Shown here: positions 17,651 to 26,952 of the stretch, piece after piece
Layout of the letters: the number at the start of each line of letters is the position of its first letter
Numbering within the stretch: the stretch's first letter is position 1
NCBI GenBank assembly: GCA_965116115.1
Contig: OZ220486.1
Span: 3,906,001-3,970,000 of the forward strand
Length of the DNA stretch: 64,000 nucleotides
Origin: JAPOXR01 sp965116115
GTDB taxonomy: Bacteria > Pseudomonadota > Alphaproteobacteria > Rhodobacterales > Rhodobacteraceae
Direction of reading: 5' to 3'
The notes under the pieces: model-generated
The model's input: only the letters and a program-made list of their open reading frames with translations
What the model was told of the DNA's origin: nothing
Databases searched by the model: none
Translations under genes and position numbers: made by a program

Positions 17651-18757
17651 ATGATACCCCGGCTGATCGGTGCACGTCTCAAGGCACTGCGCGAAAAACG
17701 CAAGCTATCTCAGGACGATCTCGCGCGGCTGCTCGGCTTCAAGGATCGCCAGACCGTTTCGGCCATCGAAACGGGCGCACGTCGCGTGACCGCGGGGGAA
17801 CTGGTGCTCGCGATGGAACACCTGAATGCTCCTTTGGAATACTTTACTGATCCGTTCCGGCTCGCCGGTGAGGGCCGCTTTTCATGGCGGCAGACAGGCG
17901 TCGGAGCCGAACGGCTCAACGAATACGAACAAAACGCCGGCCGTTGGATCGCGACGTTTCGCGCACTGGCGCCTAAGGTCGGGCGCGAGACCCCGCTCAT
18001 GCGTCGAGCGCTCGGCCTTACCCGGAATTCGCGTTTCGAAGACGCCATGCTGGCCGGCGAACGGTTCGTCGCCGAGTTTGACATCGGCGACACGCCGGCC
18101 ACGGGTCTGGCCGAAGTCATGGAGCGCCAACTTGGCATCTTGGTTCTCATGGTCGATGCCCCAGACGGCATTTCGGGTGCAGCCTGCCGGTTGCCTGAAT
18201 TGGATGCGGTTCTGATCGCGCGCCGGGAAATCGCTGGTCGCCGCCACTTCGATCTCGCCCATGAACTGTTTCATATCTTGACTTGGGACGCGATGCCTCC
18301 TGAACATTCCGAGGCGGCGCGGGAAACCGGCGGCAACCGGATAGAGCAACTCGCCAACAGTTTCGCCGCGGCGGTGCTGATGCCGGCTGCGGCGCTGGAG
18401 CGGTGCGGTGAATGGAAGTCTCTGGACGAGGAGAAATTGATCGCTCAGCTGAACACCATGGCGGACAACCTTCACGTGACTTCCTCGGCCTTGCGCTGGC
18501 GGCTCGTTGCGCTCGGCCAGCTGAAACCATCCGCGGCGCACTCCCTGCCGGACGCGGCTCTTCGCAACAACGGCAGGGAAATGGCGAAGAGCGTAATGCC
18601 TAGTCTGTATTCGAAGCCGTTCGTAGAGGTTCTCGTCCTCGCCATCTCAGACGGCCTTGTCTCAGTGCGGCGCGCGGCAGGATTACTTGATATCGCCGTG
18701 GAAGATTTAACCGAGCTGTTCGCGGCGTACGACTTTGAATCTCCTGTCGATTTGTGA
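17651..18757 (+). CDS. XRE-family HTH fused to ImmA/IrrE metallopeptidase
   Basis: 368 residues. The N-terminal helix-turn-helix (about residues 4-60) reads LREKRKLSQDDLARLLGFKD. The C-terminal ImmA/IrrE domain carries the zinc site HFDLAHELFHILTWD with HELFH as HExxH. Such proteins regulate mobile elements or toxin modules, often by cleaving a repressor. A GGAGG (17641-17645) fixes the ATG at 17651 rather than the upstream GTG at 17636. The PIN-like gene starts seven bases after the stop, so the two are surely co-transcribed and form a likely toxin-antitoxin or stress module. Confidence 0.9.
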   Translation: MIPRLIGARLKALREKRKLSQDDLARLLGFKDRQTVSAIETGARRVTAGELVLAMEHLNAPLEYFTDPFRLAGEGRFSWRQTGVGAERLNEYEQNAGRWIATFRALAPKVGRETPLMRRALGLTRNSRFEDAMLAGERFVAEFDIGDTPATGLAEVMERQLGILVLMVDAPDGISGAACRLPELDAVLIARREIAGRRHFDLAHELFHILTWDAMPPEHSEAARETGGNRIEQLANSFAAAVLMPAAALERCGEWKSLDEEKLIAQLNTMADNLHVTSSALRWRLVALGQLKPSAAHSLPDAALRNNGREMAKSVMPSLYSKPFVEVLVLAISDGLVSVRRAAGLLDIAVEDLTELFAAYDFESPVDL

Positions 18758-18763
18758 GTTGCG

Positions 18764-19270
18764 ATGGCGCAGCATTATGGCCCTGTGCTTGTAGACACGA
18801 ATGTCATCCTGGAATCTCACCGGGTCGGATTGTGGCGTGCGCTGACAGGCGGCTATCGCGTCGAAACCGTCGAGGATTGCGTGACCGAAACGCAAACCGG
18901 TTTTCAGAGACGGCGGCCGGAACGGCGGATCGACCTCGGGCAACTGCGCACATCCTTGACAGCGGTTCAACCCGTCTCGGATCGGGAGCGTGCGGAACTC
19001 GCGACGCAGGTGCCGGACATTGCGCTGGACAGAGGCGAGGCTTCGCTTTGGGCGCACGCGCTCCATCGGACCGACGCTTGGGTAATGTGCGGACCGGACA
19101 AAGCCAGCCTGCGCCTCGGCGTAAGGCTCGGATTTCGCGAGCGGTTGGTGTCATTGGAAGGACTTCTCGGCGATGCGGGCCACAGGCTGCACCCCGTGCT
19201 GCGAGCGGCGTACACAAACAAATGGCATGACAGAGCAGTCGGAGAGTTGGTCTTGGCGGAAAGGTACTGA
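18764..19270 (+). CDS. PIN-like domain protein paired with the ImmA/IrrE regulator
   Basis: 168 residues. VLVDTNVILESHR at residues 8-20 supplies the first acidic residue of a PIN nuclease fold, EDCVTET (near 45) the next, and LDRGEASLWAHAL (near 86-98) the central Glu/Asp region. The last acidic position sits in CGPDKASL. PIN proteins are Mg-dependent RNases, frequent toxins. The tail is longer than in minimal VapC toxins. Function as the effector partner of the upstream gene is inferred from context. Confidence 0.75.
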   Translation: MAQHYGPVLVDTNVILESHRVGLWRALTGGYRVETVEDCVTETQTGFQRRRPERRIDLGQLRTSLTAVQPVSDRERAELATQVPDIALDRGEASLWAHALHRTDAWVMCGPDKASLRLGVRLGFRERLVSLEGLLGDAGHRLHPVLRAAYTNKWHDRAVGELVLAERY

Positions 19271-19489
19271 CCGTGAGCCGACATATATCGCGACGGTGTC
19301 CCGGAATTCGGCGAAATGGCAGGATTACGAGTCACTTCTATCGAGACGGCGCAGCGCACACCGGTGGGCCTGCCGTCCGTCCACGCGGTCCGCGGCAATG
19401 AAGCCCTTTCCGATCACGCACATCCCAAGCCTTCGTCGCTTCCCAAGCGATTCGATCTCCAACAACGCGCTGGTTTCAGTGCTCATTCG

Positions 19490-19608
19490 TGACAGGGGTC
19501 AGCACATTCTTGAGGAGCCTGCATCAAGGCGCCGGCAGCCAGAGCGTGGTGAGCATGAGCGCCGCCCGTCCGAACTGCCGCCTCACAGAAAGCGGAGAAC
19601 CAAGGTCA
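19490..19608 (-). pseudogene. Remnant of the HEPN partner gene (N-terminus only)
   Basis: After the HEPN-like gene stop, a GTG overlaps the stop exactly as at the 59.6 kb locus. The DNA resembles the first 35 or so codons of the partner gene there (both code for arginine-rich sequence before a LLLTALWL-type membrane segment), but it stops after eight codons. A decayed second gene of a duplicated two-gene module. The remainder up to 19271 shows nothing I recognise. Confidence 0.5.
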
Positions 19609-19989
19609 CATGTGCCTGTAAGCGGTGTGAAATTTGCATAACACTTTTGACAGATTTTCTACACCCATTTGCAGTTTGCCGTCACTCGGATATCGCCAGT
19701 CCTTGAAACTGCTATTGTGTTTTTCGAGGATCACTTCAATTGACGGCTCTTTTTCGCTTCCATAGAAAAAAGCAACGATCTTTTGGGTTTCCCAGTCCAT
19801 AGATTCATACAAATAAACGAGATCATGCGTTCTCTTGAAAGGGCAGGATCTTCTCAACAAGATGGCCTTGAGCGCGAGTTCCATCGCTAAAGACAGCAGG
19901 ATCGCCAATGCGACAACGTGACCAAGTGCCTTTTCATTAAAGGCGTCATCGGCAAGCCAAGCATAGTCGTGCGCGAACTGCAGTATCAT
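19606..19989 (-). CDS. HEPN-like protein (paralogue of the gene at 59.6 kb)
   Basis: 127 residues. The helix MELALKAILLRRSCPFKRTH followed by DLVYLYESM is the classic HEPN core. The C-terminal region (FFYGSEKEPSIEVILEKH, WRYPSDGKLQMGVENLSKVL) is closely similar to the paralogue, which has about 27 more residues at the N-terminus, so this copy may be shortened. HEPN proteins are often RNases or antitoxin/toxin partners. No RX4-6H motif stands out. Region 19990-20436 contains no gene I can support. Confidence 0.65.
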   Translation of the reverse strand: MILQFAHDYAWLADDAFNEKALGHVVALAILLSLAMELALKAILLRRSCPFKRTHDLVYLYESMDWETQKIVAFFYGSEKEPSIEVILEKHNSSFKDWRYPSDGKLQMGVENLSKVLCKFHTAYRHM

Positions 19990-20436
19990 CTTCCCGATTA
20001 AACTCCGAAATGCATCGCTTCATTGGTAGACCACGATTCAGATGGAAAAGGGTGGTGGCTCCGGGTGACCCTGCCCGTTGAAACCGCCTGCCAACCGCTT
20101 GAAAGAAGCGGAGCGGAACTGATCCGGCTGCCGCTCAACCCCGGCCAGCGGCTGGATCACGCCGGATTCCCGCCTTTCTCATGACCGGCGGCCTCCGGAA
20201 ACGCATTTGTGGGGCATCCGCTACAGCTTGATTCTGACAGACTGCCGGCTGACTCCGGTGATGCATTTCATAGTTGTACGGGCTTCGTGAAAAGGATTGG
20301 CTTGACCAGCTCAAGGATATCGCGTAGATACTTAGCGCCTGCCAGAAAACCCTTGTTCAGCGTCCTCTTTCTGACTGCATTCCAGCAGTGGTTGCGGTGC
20401 GTGCAGCGGGTTTTGCAGACCAAGTGCAAACTCGGT

Positions 20437-21324
20437 TCAGCTGGGAGTTCCTTCTAATGACGCAGAAAAATCAGCTCTGAATCCGTCAATGCAAATGCGG
20501 AATCCGGATTCGAAACTGCCGTTTCCCGGGTGGTAGACGCTTTCAAATGACACTACGCCGCTGAATCCGTCATCCCTCAGCAAAGCGGCAATCCGGGGAA
20601 ACAGCGGTCCCAGCTGTCCCTTACCGTATTCACGCACCGTCAGATGAGAGCGGGGTGTGTTGACCTGAACATCCTTGATATGGACATGCCCCAGATATCC
20701 GCCTTGAATGCTGTCATATGCGTCCGGCCATGCGACCTCATGACACCAGCAGCAATTCGCAGGATCCCACAGAATTTTAAGATGTGTTTTGGCGTCAAGC
20801 TCGTCGATCATGCGACGGGCTGTGTAACAGGAATTGACCATGATGCCGTTGCCCGTTTCGACCACTAGAACCATGTCTTCCCGGCGGGCCAGATCAACTG
20901 CCGGAGCCATCAATTCGAGCATTCTGTCCCATGCGCCGGCAGCGACGTTCCAGACTTCCGCTCCATTTGCTCCCCACAGAATCATCTCTTTTCTCGGCGT
21001 CATCACCCGCACCAGCGGAGATCCGATATCCTGTGCGAGACCAATGACCCGTTTCAGCATGTCCATTTGGCTGCTGTGCTGCGGATCACCGGGTTTGTTG
21101 GTTGTGGTCAGATCTGCGAACAGGTGGCGGGACAGACAACTTACCTGTTTGTCGTGCCGGCGCAGCAGATCTTTTATCAGCGCATTTTCTGCAGCCGAAT
21201 GATCTCCGATTTCACTGTCCCACACATATTGCAATTCCGCATAGCCGAGTCCGAATTCTGTCATGACCGCAAGCGCGTGATCAAGATCCCGGCTAATGCC
21301 GTCGCAAATCACACCCAATTTCAT
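20437..21324 (-). CDS. Sugar phosphate isomerase/epimerase family TIM barrel (OtnI-like)
   Basis: 295 residues of the xylose isomerase-like/AP endonuclease 2 fold. Candidate metal ligands are the Glu of VVETGNG, the Asp of LWDPANCCW, the His of GHVHIKDV and the Glu of SFESVYH. The ATG at 21324 (MKLGVICDG) follows AAGGA by seven bases and lies eleven bases after the upstream stop. The longer frame to 21369 would overlap that gene. Paired with a 3-hydroxyisobutyrate dehydrogenase-type gene it resembles the oxo-tetronate isomerase of threonate pathways, but kinase and aldolase partners are absent. Confidence 0.82.
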   Translation of the reverse strand: MKLGVICDGISRDLDHALAVMTEFGLGYAELQYVWDSEIGDHSAAENALIKDLLRRHDKQVSCLSRHLFADLTTTNKPGDPQHSSQMDMLKRVIGLAQDIGSPLVRVMTPRKEMILWGANGAEVWNVAAGAWDRMLELMAPAVDLARREDMVLVVETGNGIMVNSCYTARRMIDELDAKTHLKILWDPANCCWCHEVAWPDAYDSIQGGYLGHVHIKDVQVNTPRSHLTVREYGKGQLGPLFPRIAALLRDDGFSGVVSFESVYHPGNGSFESGFRICIDGFRADFSASLEGTPS

Positions 21325-21334
21325 TCTTAAGTCC

Positions 21335-22237
21335 TTAAGTCTGCGTTTTGCGGAGTCCGCGCCCGACAATCTCCTCAGTGATCTTGGTTACGGCCCAATT
21401 GTCACCATCGGGATAACGGGTGATTCCGGCCTGAAACAGCTGCATCGCCGCCGCGGCTGTAAACATCGGCACCCCGAATTCACGTGCCAAGTCCATCGCC
21501 AGCGTCATGTCTTTGTGCATTGTGCGGATGTGGCTGCCGGAATTTTCGAATTTACCCGCGATGATGTTCTCCAAGGCGGTGTTTGCAGCAGCCGAACCCG
21601 CGATTGAATTAACCAGCACGCGCTGCAGCGCTTCGGCGTTGACCCCCGCCGCCGCCGCTAAGACCGATGCTTCGAAAGTTGCGGAGAAAACTGAGCCGAT
21701 CAGTGACTGCAGGCAGGCTTTCACAGTCTGGCCCGTTCCAGGTTCAGTTCCGACGCGGTGAATCGTGGAGCTGACGGCTTCCATGGCCGGCCGGTGCCTT
21801 TCCAGAACGGCATCCGGGGCCGCCGCCATCATCGTCAGATTGCCGCTCTGTGCCCCCGGAAATCCACCGCTGACGGGAGTGTCGATCAGATCAATGCCGG
21901 ATCCGGACAATTTATCGTTGATCGCGCGGACATCGGACGCATGAATCGTCGCCGTGATCAAAATGGCAGATCCAGACTCCATTGACTTAAGAAGGCCACG
22001 GTCGCCGAAAATGACCGACCGTGCCTGTTCGCCGTTCATCACCATGACAAAAACTGAACTGGCACTCAATCCCGCCCCGCGCGCGCAGTCGGCGACGTGG
22101 CCTCCTGACTCCGCGAATGCCCGAAGCCGCCGCGGGCTGACGTCGAACCCGGATGTGTGGAATCCCGCTTTGATTAAATTCTTGGCAAGCCCGGATCCCA
22201 TGTCTCCGAGGCCGATGACTGCGGCGCGTTTGGTCAT
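21335..22237 (-). CDS. NAD(P)-dependent 3-hydroxyisobutyrate/threonate dehydrogenase family protein
   Basis: 300 residues. The Rossmann motif GLGDMGSGLAKNLIKAG lies at residues 10-26, the substrate motif DTPVSGGFPGAQSG near 118, and the catalytic lysine in GTGQTVKACLQS near 167. The family oxidises beta-hydroxy acids. With the isomerase downstream it may act on L-threonate or a similar four-carbon acid, which is an inference. Confidence 0.88.
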   Translation of the reverse strand: MTKRAAVIGLGDMGSGLAKNLIKAGFHTSGFDVSPRRLRAFAESGGHVADCARGAGLSASSVFVMVMNGEQARSVIFGDRGLLKSMESGSAILITATIHASDVRAINDKLSGSGIDLIDTPVSGGFPGAQSGNLTMMAAAPDAVLERHRPAMEAVSSTIHRVGTEPGTGQTVKACLQSLIGSVFSATFEASVLAAAAGVNAEALQRVLVNSIAGSAAANTALENIIAGKFENSGSHIRTMHKDMTLAMDLAREFGVPMFTAAAAMQLFQAGITRYPDGDNWAVTKITEEIVGRGLRKTQT

Positions 22238-22401
22238 ATCAATTCGTGCCCGAAAACTAGCGATGCCGACGGCCCGGCAACGATTCGCAGTTGCATTATC
22301 GCGTCTCTAAAATCAACCTTTCAGGGTAAGTGGTCAGACAATTTTTTCTCGCTTGATTTTGTGTCTCCCGTTTGATTGAATTCCTGAATTAAGAAATAGG
22401 C

Positions 22402-22450
22402 TCAATTTGCAAATCGTATGTATCCGTACTGTAATATGCTTATATGCAAG
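22402..22450 (+). promoter_or_regulatory. Promoter of the Xre-RES module (49-base conserved block)
   Basis: TTGCAA (22407-22412), 17 bases, TGTAAT (22430-22435): a good -35/-10 pair pointing into the antitoxin gene. The same 49-base block recurs at 62870-62918 without gaps and with most bases identical. If transcription starts near 22442, the antitoxin ATGs at 22418 and 22436 would be upstream of the mRNA and a later or leaderless start must be used. Confidence 0.6.
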
Positions 22451-22699
22451 AAGAAGGATGCCCTGCAGCGTCGCACCCGCATCAACTCTGACAAGACACA
22501 GCGCCGCTTGCGCGAACTGGTCGAAGTGCTCAATAAGGTCGAGCCGCGTTTCGGTTCGGAACTGATGGCCTATGCCTGGTATCGATCGGAGCCCCTGCCC
22601 GGCTTTGACGGCCGGACCGCGATGCGACTCGTGCAGGAAGGCAAAGCGCAGCAGGTCCTGGAATATATCGACGCGGTCGACGCAGGTGTCTTTGCCTGA
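22418..22699 (+). CDS. Xre/MbcA/ParS (DUF2384) type antitoxin
   Basis: At most 93 residues. The toxin-binding segment is recognisable: RFGSELMAYAWYRSEPLPGF then GRTAMRLVQEGKAQQVLEYI. The typical N-terminal Xre helix-turn-helix is short or missing. Start uncertain (ATG 22418, ATG 22436 or later, see promoter). It should neutralise the RES toxin encoded in overlap downstream and probably represses its own promoter. Confidence 0.8.
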   Translation: MYPYCNMLICKKKDALQRRTRINSDKTQRRLRELVEVLNKVEPRFGSELMAYAWYRSEPLPGFDGRTAMRLVQEGKAQQVLEYIDAVDAGVFA

Positions 22700-23229
22700 C
22701 GCCGCTGAACGACGGGCGCTATACCGGGCAGCTCTACCGCGCCCTGAACCCGGTTTATGCGCGCGAACCCCTGTCCGGCAGCGGCGCGGAACTCTTTGGC
22801 GGACGCTTCAACGCCAGGGGAACGCCTGAGCTCTACACCTCGCTTGATCCAGCTGGCGCACTGCGTGAAGCGAACCAGGTCGGCAGCCTGCAGCCTGCGG
22901 TTCTGATTTCCTACAACGCCGATCCGGGGCCGGTTTTCGACACCCGCGATGCAGGCCGGTTGCGCCGGCGCGGATTGTCGGAGAACGCGCTCGCGGATCC
23001 AAGCTGGCGCACAAAGATGCTCGAGGGGCACGATGTGCCGACGCAGGATTTTGCAGACAGTCTTATCGTGGACGGCTTTGCGGGTCTCCTGATCCAAAGC
23101 TGTGCGAAGGGCGCATCCGAGACCGACTTCAACATCGTCCTGTGGCAATGGACAGGTGCAGGCTGTGTGCTTGAAGTCGTGGACGACGAAGACCGTCTGT
23201 CGCGGATGTGGGCACAGCGCAGCAGCTAA
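22696..23229 (+). CDS. RES-domain toxin
   Basis: 177 residues if started at the CTG that overlaps the antitoxin TGA by four bases. The frame has no ATG, GTG or TTG nearby. The RES fold signature is clear: LYRALNPVYAREPLSGSGAE, GGRFNARGTPELYTSLDP and ALREANQVG provide the Arg, Glu and Arg/Tyr positions, and SDTLIVDGFAG-like DSLIVDGFAGLLIQS follows. Known RES toxins degrade or modify NAD+. An intact reading frame suggests the module is functional. Confidence 0.82.
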   Translation: MTPLNDGRYTGQLYRALNPVYAREPLSGSGAELFGGRFNARGTPELYTSLDPAGALREANQVGSLQPAVLISYNADPGPVFDTRDAGRLRRRGLSENALADPSWRTKMLEGHDVPTQDFADSLIVDGFAGLLIQSCAKGASETDFNIVLWQWTGAGCVLEVVDDEDRLSRMWAQRSS

Positions 23230-24363
23230 TCTGACAACATGCCAAGAAGATGCGAAAGCGAAACCTGTTGGCAGCGGCCATTGAAGGCTGCACGACACCT
23301 GAATGGATTGGCCGACTTAACAGTCGCAAAAGCTGTGTGAAAAAGGACGCTGATTGGAAAGCAGAAAAATTCAAAAGCGATAGCCCTATTGCACGGCGGC
23401 TTGGCGGCGCCCGTACGGGTCCGCGCCGCCGTCATGCCGGCGAAGTGCCAGCCGGCGGCGAGATAGCAAGTCCCCGCCTCAGCGTCATCGACATAGCATC
23501 CATGTTCAAATTCAAGGGCGTTTCGGGGGGAAATTCAGCCCTTGTTTCCTTTTTCACACAGCTTTTGCACATTTTTTCCACAGAAGCTCCGCTGGTTCAG
23601 GAGGCCGGCGCAGCCGCCGCGGGCCGCCGAATCGGCCGGTCCGGAGCGCCGCTCGGCCGTGCGGACGCGGACGGGGCGTGTTTTTCCCAGACGCGCCGCT
23701 CGCGCAGCAGCGTGTTCGCCAGGACCGCCAGCTTGCGCATGACGGCGGTAAGGGCGACCTTATGACATTTCCCCCGCTCGGTGAGCCGGTCATAAAATGC
23801 GGACATATCTTTATTGAACCGCACAGCCGTCAAAGCCGCCATGCAGAGGGCCCGCCTCGGGCGGAAGCGTCCGCCGCGGATGCGCCGGACGCCTTTCTTC
23901 GCGCCGCTGTCGCGGGCGAACGGGGCGGTTCCGGCGAGAGCCGCGGCCTGCCGGCTGTCGAGCTGCCCGAGTTCCGGGAGCCAGCCGAGCAGAGCGGCGG
24001 CCGTGACCGGTCCGATGCCGGGAACGGACATCAGGATGCGGTAAGCGCGGGCCTGGTCGGGATCGCTCTTGATATGCTCCTCGATCTCAGCTTCGAGAGC
24101 TTCCTTCTGCCGCTCGGCGGTTTTGATGATTTTATCCATGGGCTTCTTCGCTGACGCCTTCCGGATCTCATCGCGGCGCTGACGCATTGTCTTAATGGTC
24201 TCAACCGCTTGCGCACGGGCGACCATGAGGTCATTGAGACCGTCAAGAAACGCGGATTTCGGTTCGGTCGCCGGGAGATCGGCGAAGGCCGCCGCGAAGG
24301 CGGCGAGCATCCTCGCATCCGTCTTGTCGGTTTTCGCTGGCTGACCGGTCGCTTCGGCGAAGC

Positions 24364-24371
24364 GCCGCGCC
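24364..24371 (+). repeat. Target-site duplication of the IS4-family element (left)
   Basis: GCCGCGCC, repeated at 26945-26952 on the other side of the element. Joining the flanks restores the uninterrupted IS110 sequence seen in copies B and D. Confidence 0.9.
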
Positions 24372-26944
24372 CTGCCCATTAGTCATAAAAGGTGTCATCA
24401 CAAGCAGTTCCGGAGGGCGGCGATTCCGCCGTCTTCCGCCCGGTCCGGGCGCGTTTTCCGGTCTGCGAGGGACGGTTCGGGGCTGATATTCAGCCTTGAG
24501 CGAGAAGTTTCGCCACGCGGCTTCCCCGGCCGGCAGCAAGCGCGCGCTCGACGGCGGCGGCGCCATGGGAGAGGAAGGCATAGCCTTCCCAGACGGTCTG
24601 AGCGCCGGCGGGGTCGTCATGTTTTCGGCCGAGATATCCGCCCATCCGAGCGAGCATCGCGACCGCCGTTCCGAGATCGCCGGGCGGCGGCAGACGCAGG
24701 GCGTCGGCGTAGTCCGCCATCACCGCGATTTCGGTTTCCGAGAACAGGGCGGAGGGTTCGAGATCGGGGGTTTCGCGTCCGAGCAGAGCGAGAGCCAGCA
24801 GCCGCCAGGCGATGACGGCGCGCAGCGCGGTTTCGCGTTCGACGCGCCCGCGGGCGCGGTGCGCGGTTTTCTCCGCGGCGCATCCGGTTTTGAGAACGCG
24901 GCGCCAGTCCTCGATCCGCCAGCGGAGCTGATAGAAGCGGGTCACTTCGCGGGCCTCCGCGGAGCAGGTCACCGGCAGCGATGTCAGAAGGAACTGCTCA
25001 ACGGGTTCCGATCCGTCGGCGGGCGGCGCGGTTTCCCGCACATGGACCACGGCAAGGCGGACCGGCTGCGCTCCCAGCCGCGGACGCTGCCTTTCGGGAA
25101 CCGGCAGGTCCAGCGTTTTCCAGCGCAGATCGCAAACCGCATCGCGCGCGGCGCGGCCGGGAAAGGCGGGCTGACCGCGCGCGGCGCGGCGCGGCGACCG
25201 GCGCGGCGCCTGAAGCCGCATCCGGTCTTTGACCGGCTGAAGGCGCATGCGGGCGAACAGCCTGCGGCGTCCCTTGCCGAGACTGCGGTCCCGGCCGGCG
25301 CGGATCAGGATGTCGATCCGGCCGTTCAGGCGCCGCCATGCGTCGAAAACCTCGAACGCGTCGCCTTCCCGGTCCATCACCGCGACGGCGCGGACATCGC
25401 TCAGCCCGTCGACCAGCCGGGCGCTGTCGTCAAGGGCCCTTACCCAGCGCAGGGTCTTCGGCCCGCCGTCCGGCGGGGCATCGAACTCGATGCGCGGCAC
25501 GCCCAGCGGGATGCCGTCCGCCGAGACCGCGAAGGTCGAGTGAAGATGCAGACCGAGCGTGCCTTCGGCCCCTTTATTGCGCGAGATCATACCCAGCCCC
25601 TCGCACCGGCCGTGCGTCGCCAGGTTGACGTCGGTGCCGTCCTGGATCAGCAGAACCGTGTCCTGTCCCTGAATCCGCCGGCGGGTCCGCCCGCGGTGCG
25701 GCCCGAGGATCGCCTGCGCCGAGACCGCGGCCGTGTCGGGATGCTCGATCAAGCGGTAATATCCTGTCGTCATCGCGCTGTTCCCATGGGCCGCGGTATA
25801 AAAGGTCTTCGAGAACGACCGGCCCAGCAGAGCCGCGGAGGCGACGAGACGCCTGGTCAGACGGGCGTCGCCGAGATCGGCCCCGCCGAATTCCTGCCCG
25901 GCCCAGCCGGCGCTGTCAAGGCCGTCATGAGGAGCCAGCGGTTCGACCCGCGCTCCCAGCCGGCGGCGCCAGTCCTTGCAGAGCGGACGCAGCCAGACCT
26001 CCTTCGGCGGCACCGGCCGGCGGTTCCGGTCGCGTCCGGCGGTGACGCCGGCCCGGCTCCATCCGGTCGCGCGGCAACTGGCGCCGCTGTGTCCGGGACC
26101 GACATAGGTCTCGACGAGAACCGGACGCAGACCGTAAATCCGCTCATAATCGCGCCCGACGCGCCGCAGGCACAGGCCCAAGGCCCGGGAGGCGAGGTTG
26201 CGGCACCGTCCGGGAGCGGGACGGAGCAGAAAGCGGGCCATGCAGATGACCCGGCAGCGGTTCGCCTCGCGCTGTTCCGGCGTCCAGCCGATCCAGCGGT
26301 CGCGGGCGTTTTGCGCCCGGGCAGGGGCGGCGAACAGGAAACCGCCGAGCACGTCCTCTCCGGCGACGAGAAAATAGCGGATCTGGCAGCCCGCGGCCTT
26401 GACCGGACCGAGAGGATGCTCCCGGGCGGTCATCGCCGCCCAAAGACGCTTCCCGGCGGCGTCCTCGACCGGAACCGCCGCCAGCCCGGCGATCAGGCCG
26501 GCCCGGTCGGGAACCGCCGGCAGCGGCGGGGCCGGAAGCTCCCGGGGGTCGGCGCGCGGCGCCAGATTCGCCGGACCCGGACGCGCCGGGGGCAGCGTGA
26601 TCCGCCCGGCCCTTTCCAGCGCCTCGAGGGCCGACAGACAGCTTTGCAGCCGCAGGCGTCCGCGCCCGTCGCGGAGGGCGAAGACGCCGCAGACCTCCCG
26701 CACTCCGGCCCATCGGCAAGGGGAGCGGTCAAGAATCGGCTGCAGCCGCGCCAAGGCGCCGGGCTGCCCGAGGGTTGAACGAATCGGCAGCGGGGTGTAT
26801 TCCATGGCGGAGAACATGGATGCCCCGAGGGAGTTTGTCAAGCCCCCGCGCTGAAAAAATCAGCTGAACCGGAAATCACGGAATCGCTGCGGCCAAGCGT
26901 CGGCCGGCGCACTTGTGATGACACCTTTTATGACTAATGGGCAG
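24372..26944 (-). mobile_element. IS4-family insertion sequence with DruA-like transposase
   Basis: 2,573 bases, bounded by perfect 33-base terminal inverted repeats (24372-24404 and 26912-26944, beginning CTGCCCATTAGTC) and an 8-base target duplication. One large transposase gene fills it. Confidence 0.93.
24490..26817 (-). CDS. IS4/Tn5-like transposase with N-terminal DUF4338 (DruA-like) region
   Basis: 775 residues from the ATG at 26817; a TTG at 26841 would add eight. Residues about 15-265 resemble DUF4338/DruA: CRWAGVREVCGVFALRDG, GCQIRYFLVAGEDVLGGFLF, RDRWIGWTPEQREANRCRVI and LVETYVGPGHSGASCRATGW. Residues about 295-775 are Tn5-like: AGQEFGGADLGDARLTRRLV, MTTGYYRLIEHPDT, catalytic Asp in LLIQDGTDVN and VMDREGDAFEVFD, and a YREK-type signature Y-QL-R-WRI-E-DWRRVL-K. 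The DruA-like part may give DNA binding or cleavage; its role is unknown. No druB-druE genes are present. Confidence 0.85.
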   Translation of the reverse strand: MFSAMEYTPLPIRSTLGQPGALARLQPILDRSPCRWAGVREVCGVFALRDGRGRLRLQSCLSALEALERAGRITLPPARPGPANLAPRADPRELPAPPLPAVPDRAGLIAGLAAVPVEDAAGKRLWAAMTAREHPLGPVKAAGCQIRYFLVAGEDVLGGFLFAAPARAQNARDRWIGWTPEQREANRCRVICMARFLLRPAPGRCRNLASRALGLCLRRVGRDYERIYGLRPVLVETYVGPGHSGASCRATGWSRAGVTAGRDRNRRPVPPKEVWLRPLCKDWRRRLGARVEPLAPHDGLDSAGWAGQEFGGADLGDARLTRRLVASAALLGRSFSKTFYTAAHGNSAMTTGYYRLIEHPDTAAVSAQAILGPHRGRTRRRIQGQDTVLLIQDGTDVNLATHGRCEGLGMISRNKGAEGTLGLHLHSTFAVSADGIPLGVPRIEFDAPPDGGPKTLRWVRALDDSARLVDGLSDVRAVAVMDREGDAFEVFDAWRRLNGRIDILIRAGRDRSLGKGRRRLFARMRLQPVKDRMRLQAPRRSPRRAARGQPAFPGRAARDAVCDLRWKTLDLPVPERQRPRLGAQPVRLAVVHVRETAPPADGSEPVEQFLLTSLPVTCSAEAREVTRFYQLRWRIEDWRRVLKTGCAAEKTAHRARGRVERETALRAVIAWRLLALALLGRETPDLEPSALFSETEIAVMADYADALRLPPPGDLGTAVAMLARMGGYLGRKHDDPAGAQTVWEGYAFLSHGAAAVERALAAGRGSRVAKLLAQG

Positions 26945-26952
26945 GCCGCGCC
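26945..26952 (+). repeat. Target-site duplication of the IS4-family element (right)
   Basis: GCCGCGCC, matching 24364-24371. Confidence 0.9.

Noticed and set aside
24496..26778. 760-codon frame opposite the IS4-family transposase
   Set aside because: Antisense to a well-supported transposase within intact IS ends; composition is that of a shadow frame.
24490..26817. Druantia phage-defence system
   Set aside because: Only a DruA-like region inside a transposase is present, enclosed by the IS ends; no other Druantia genes occur.
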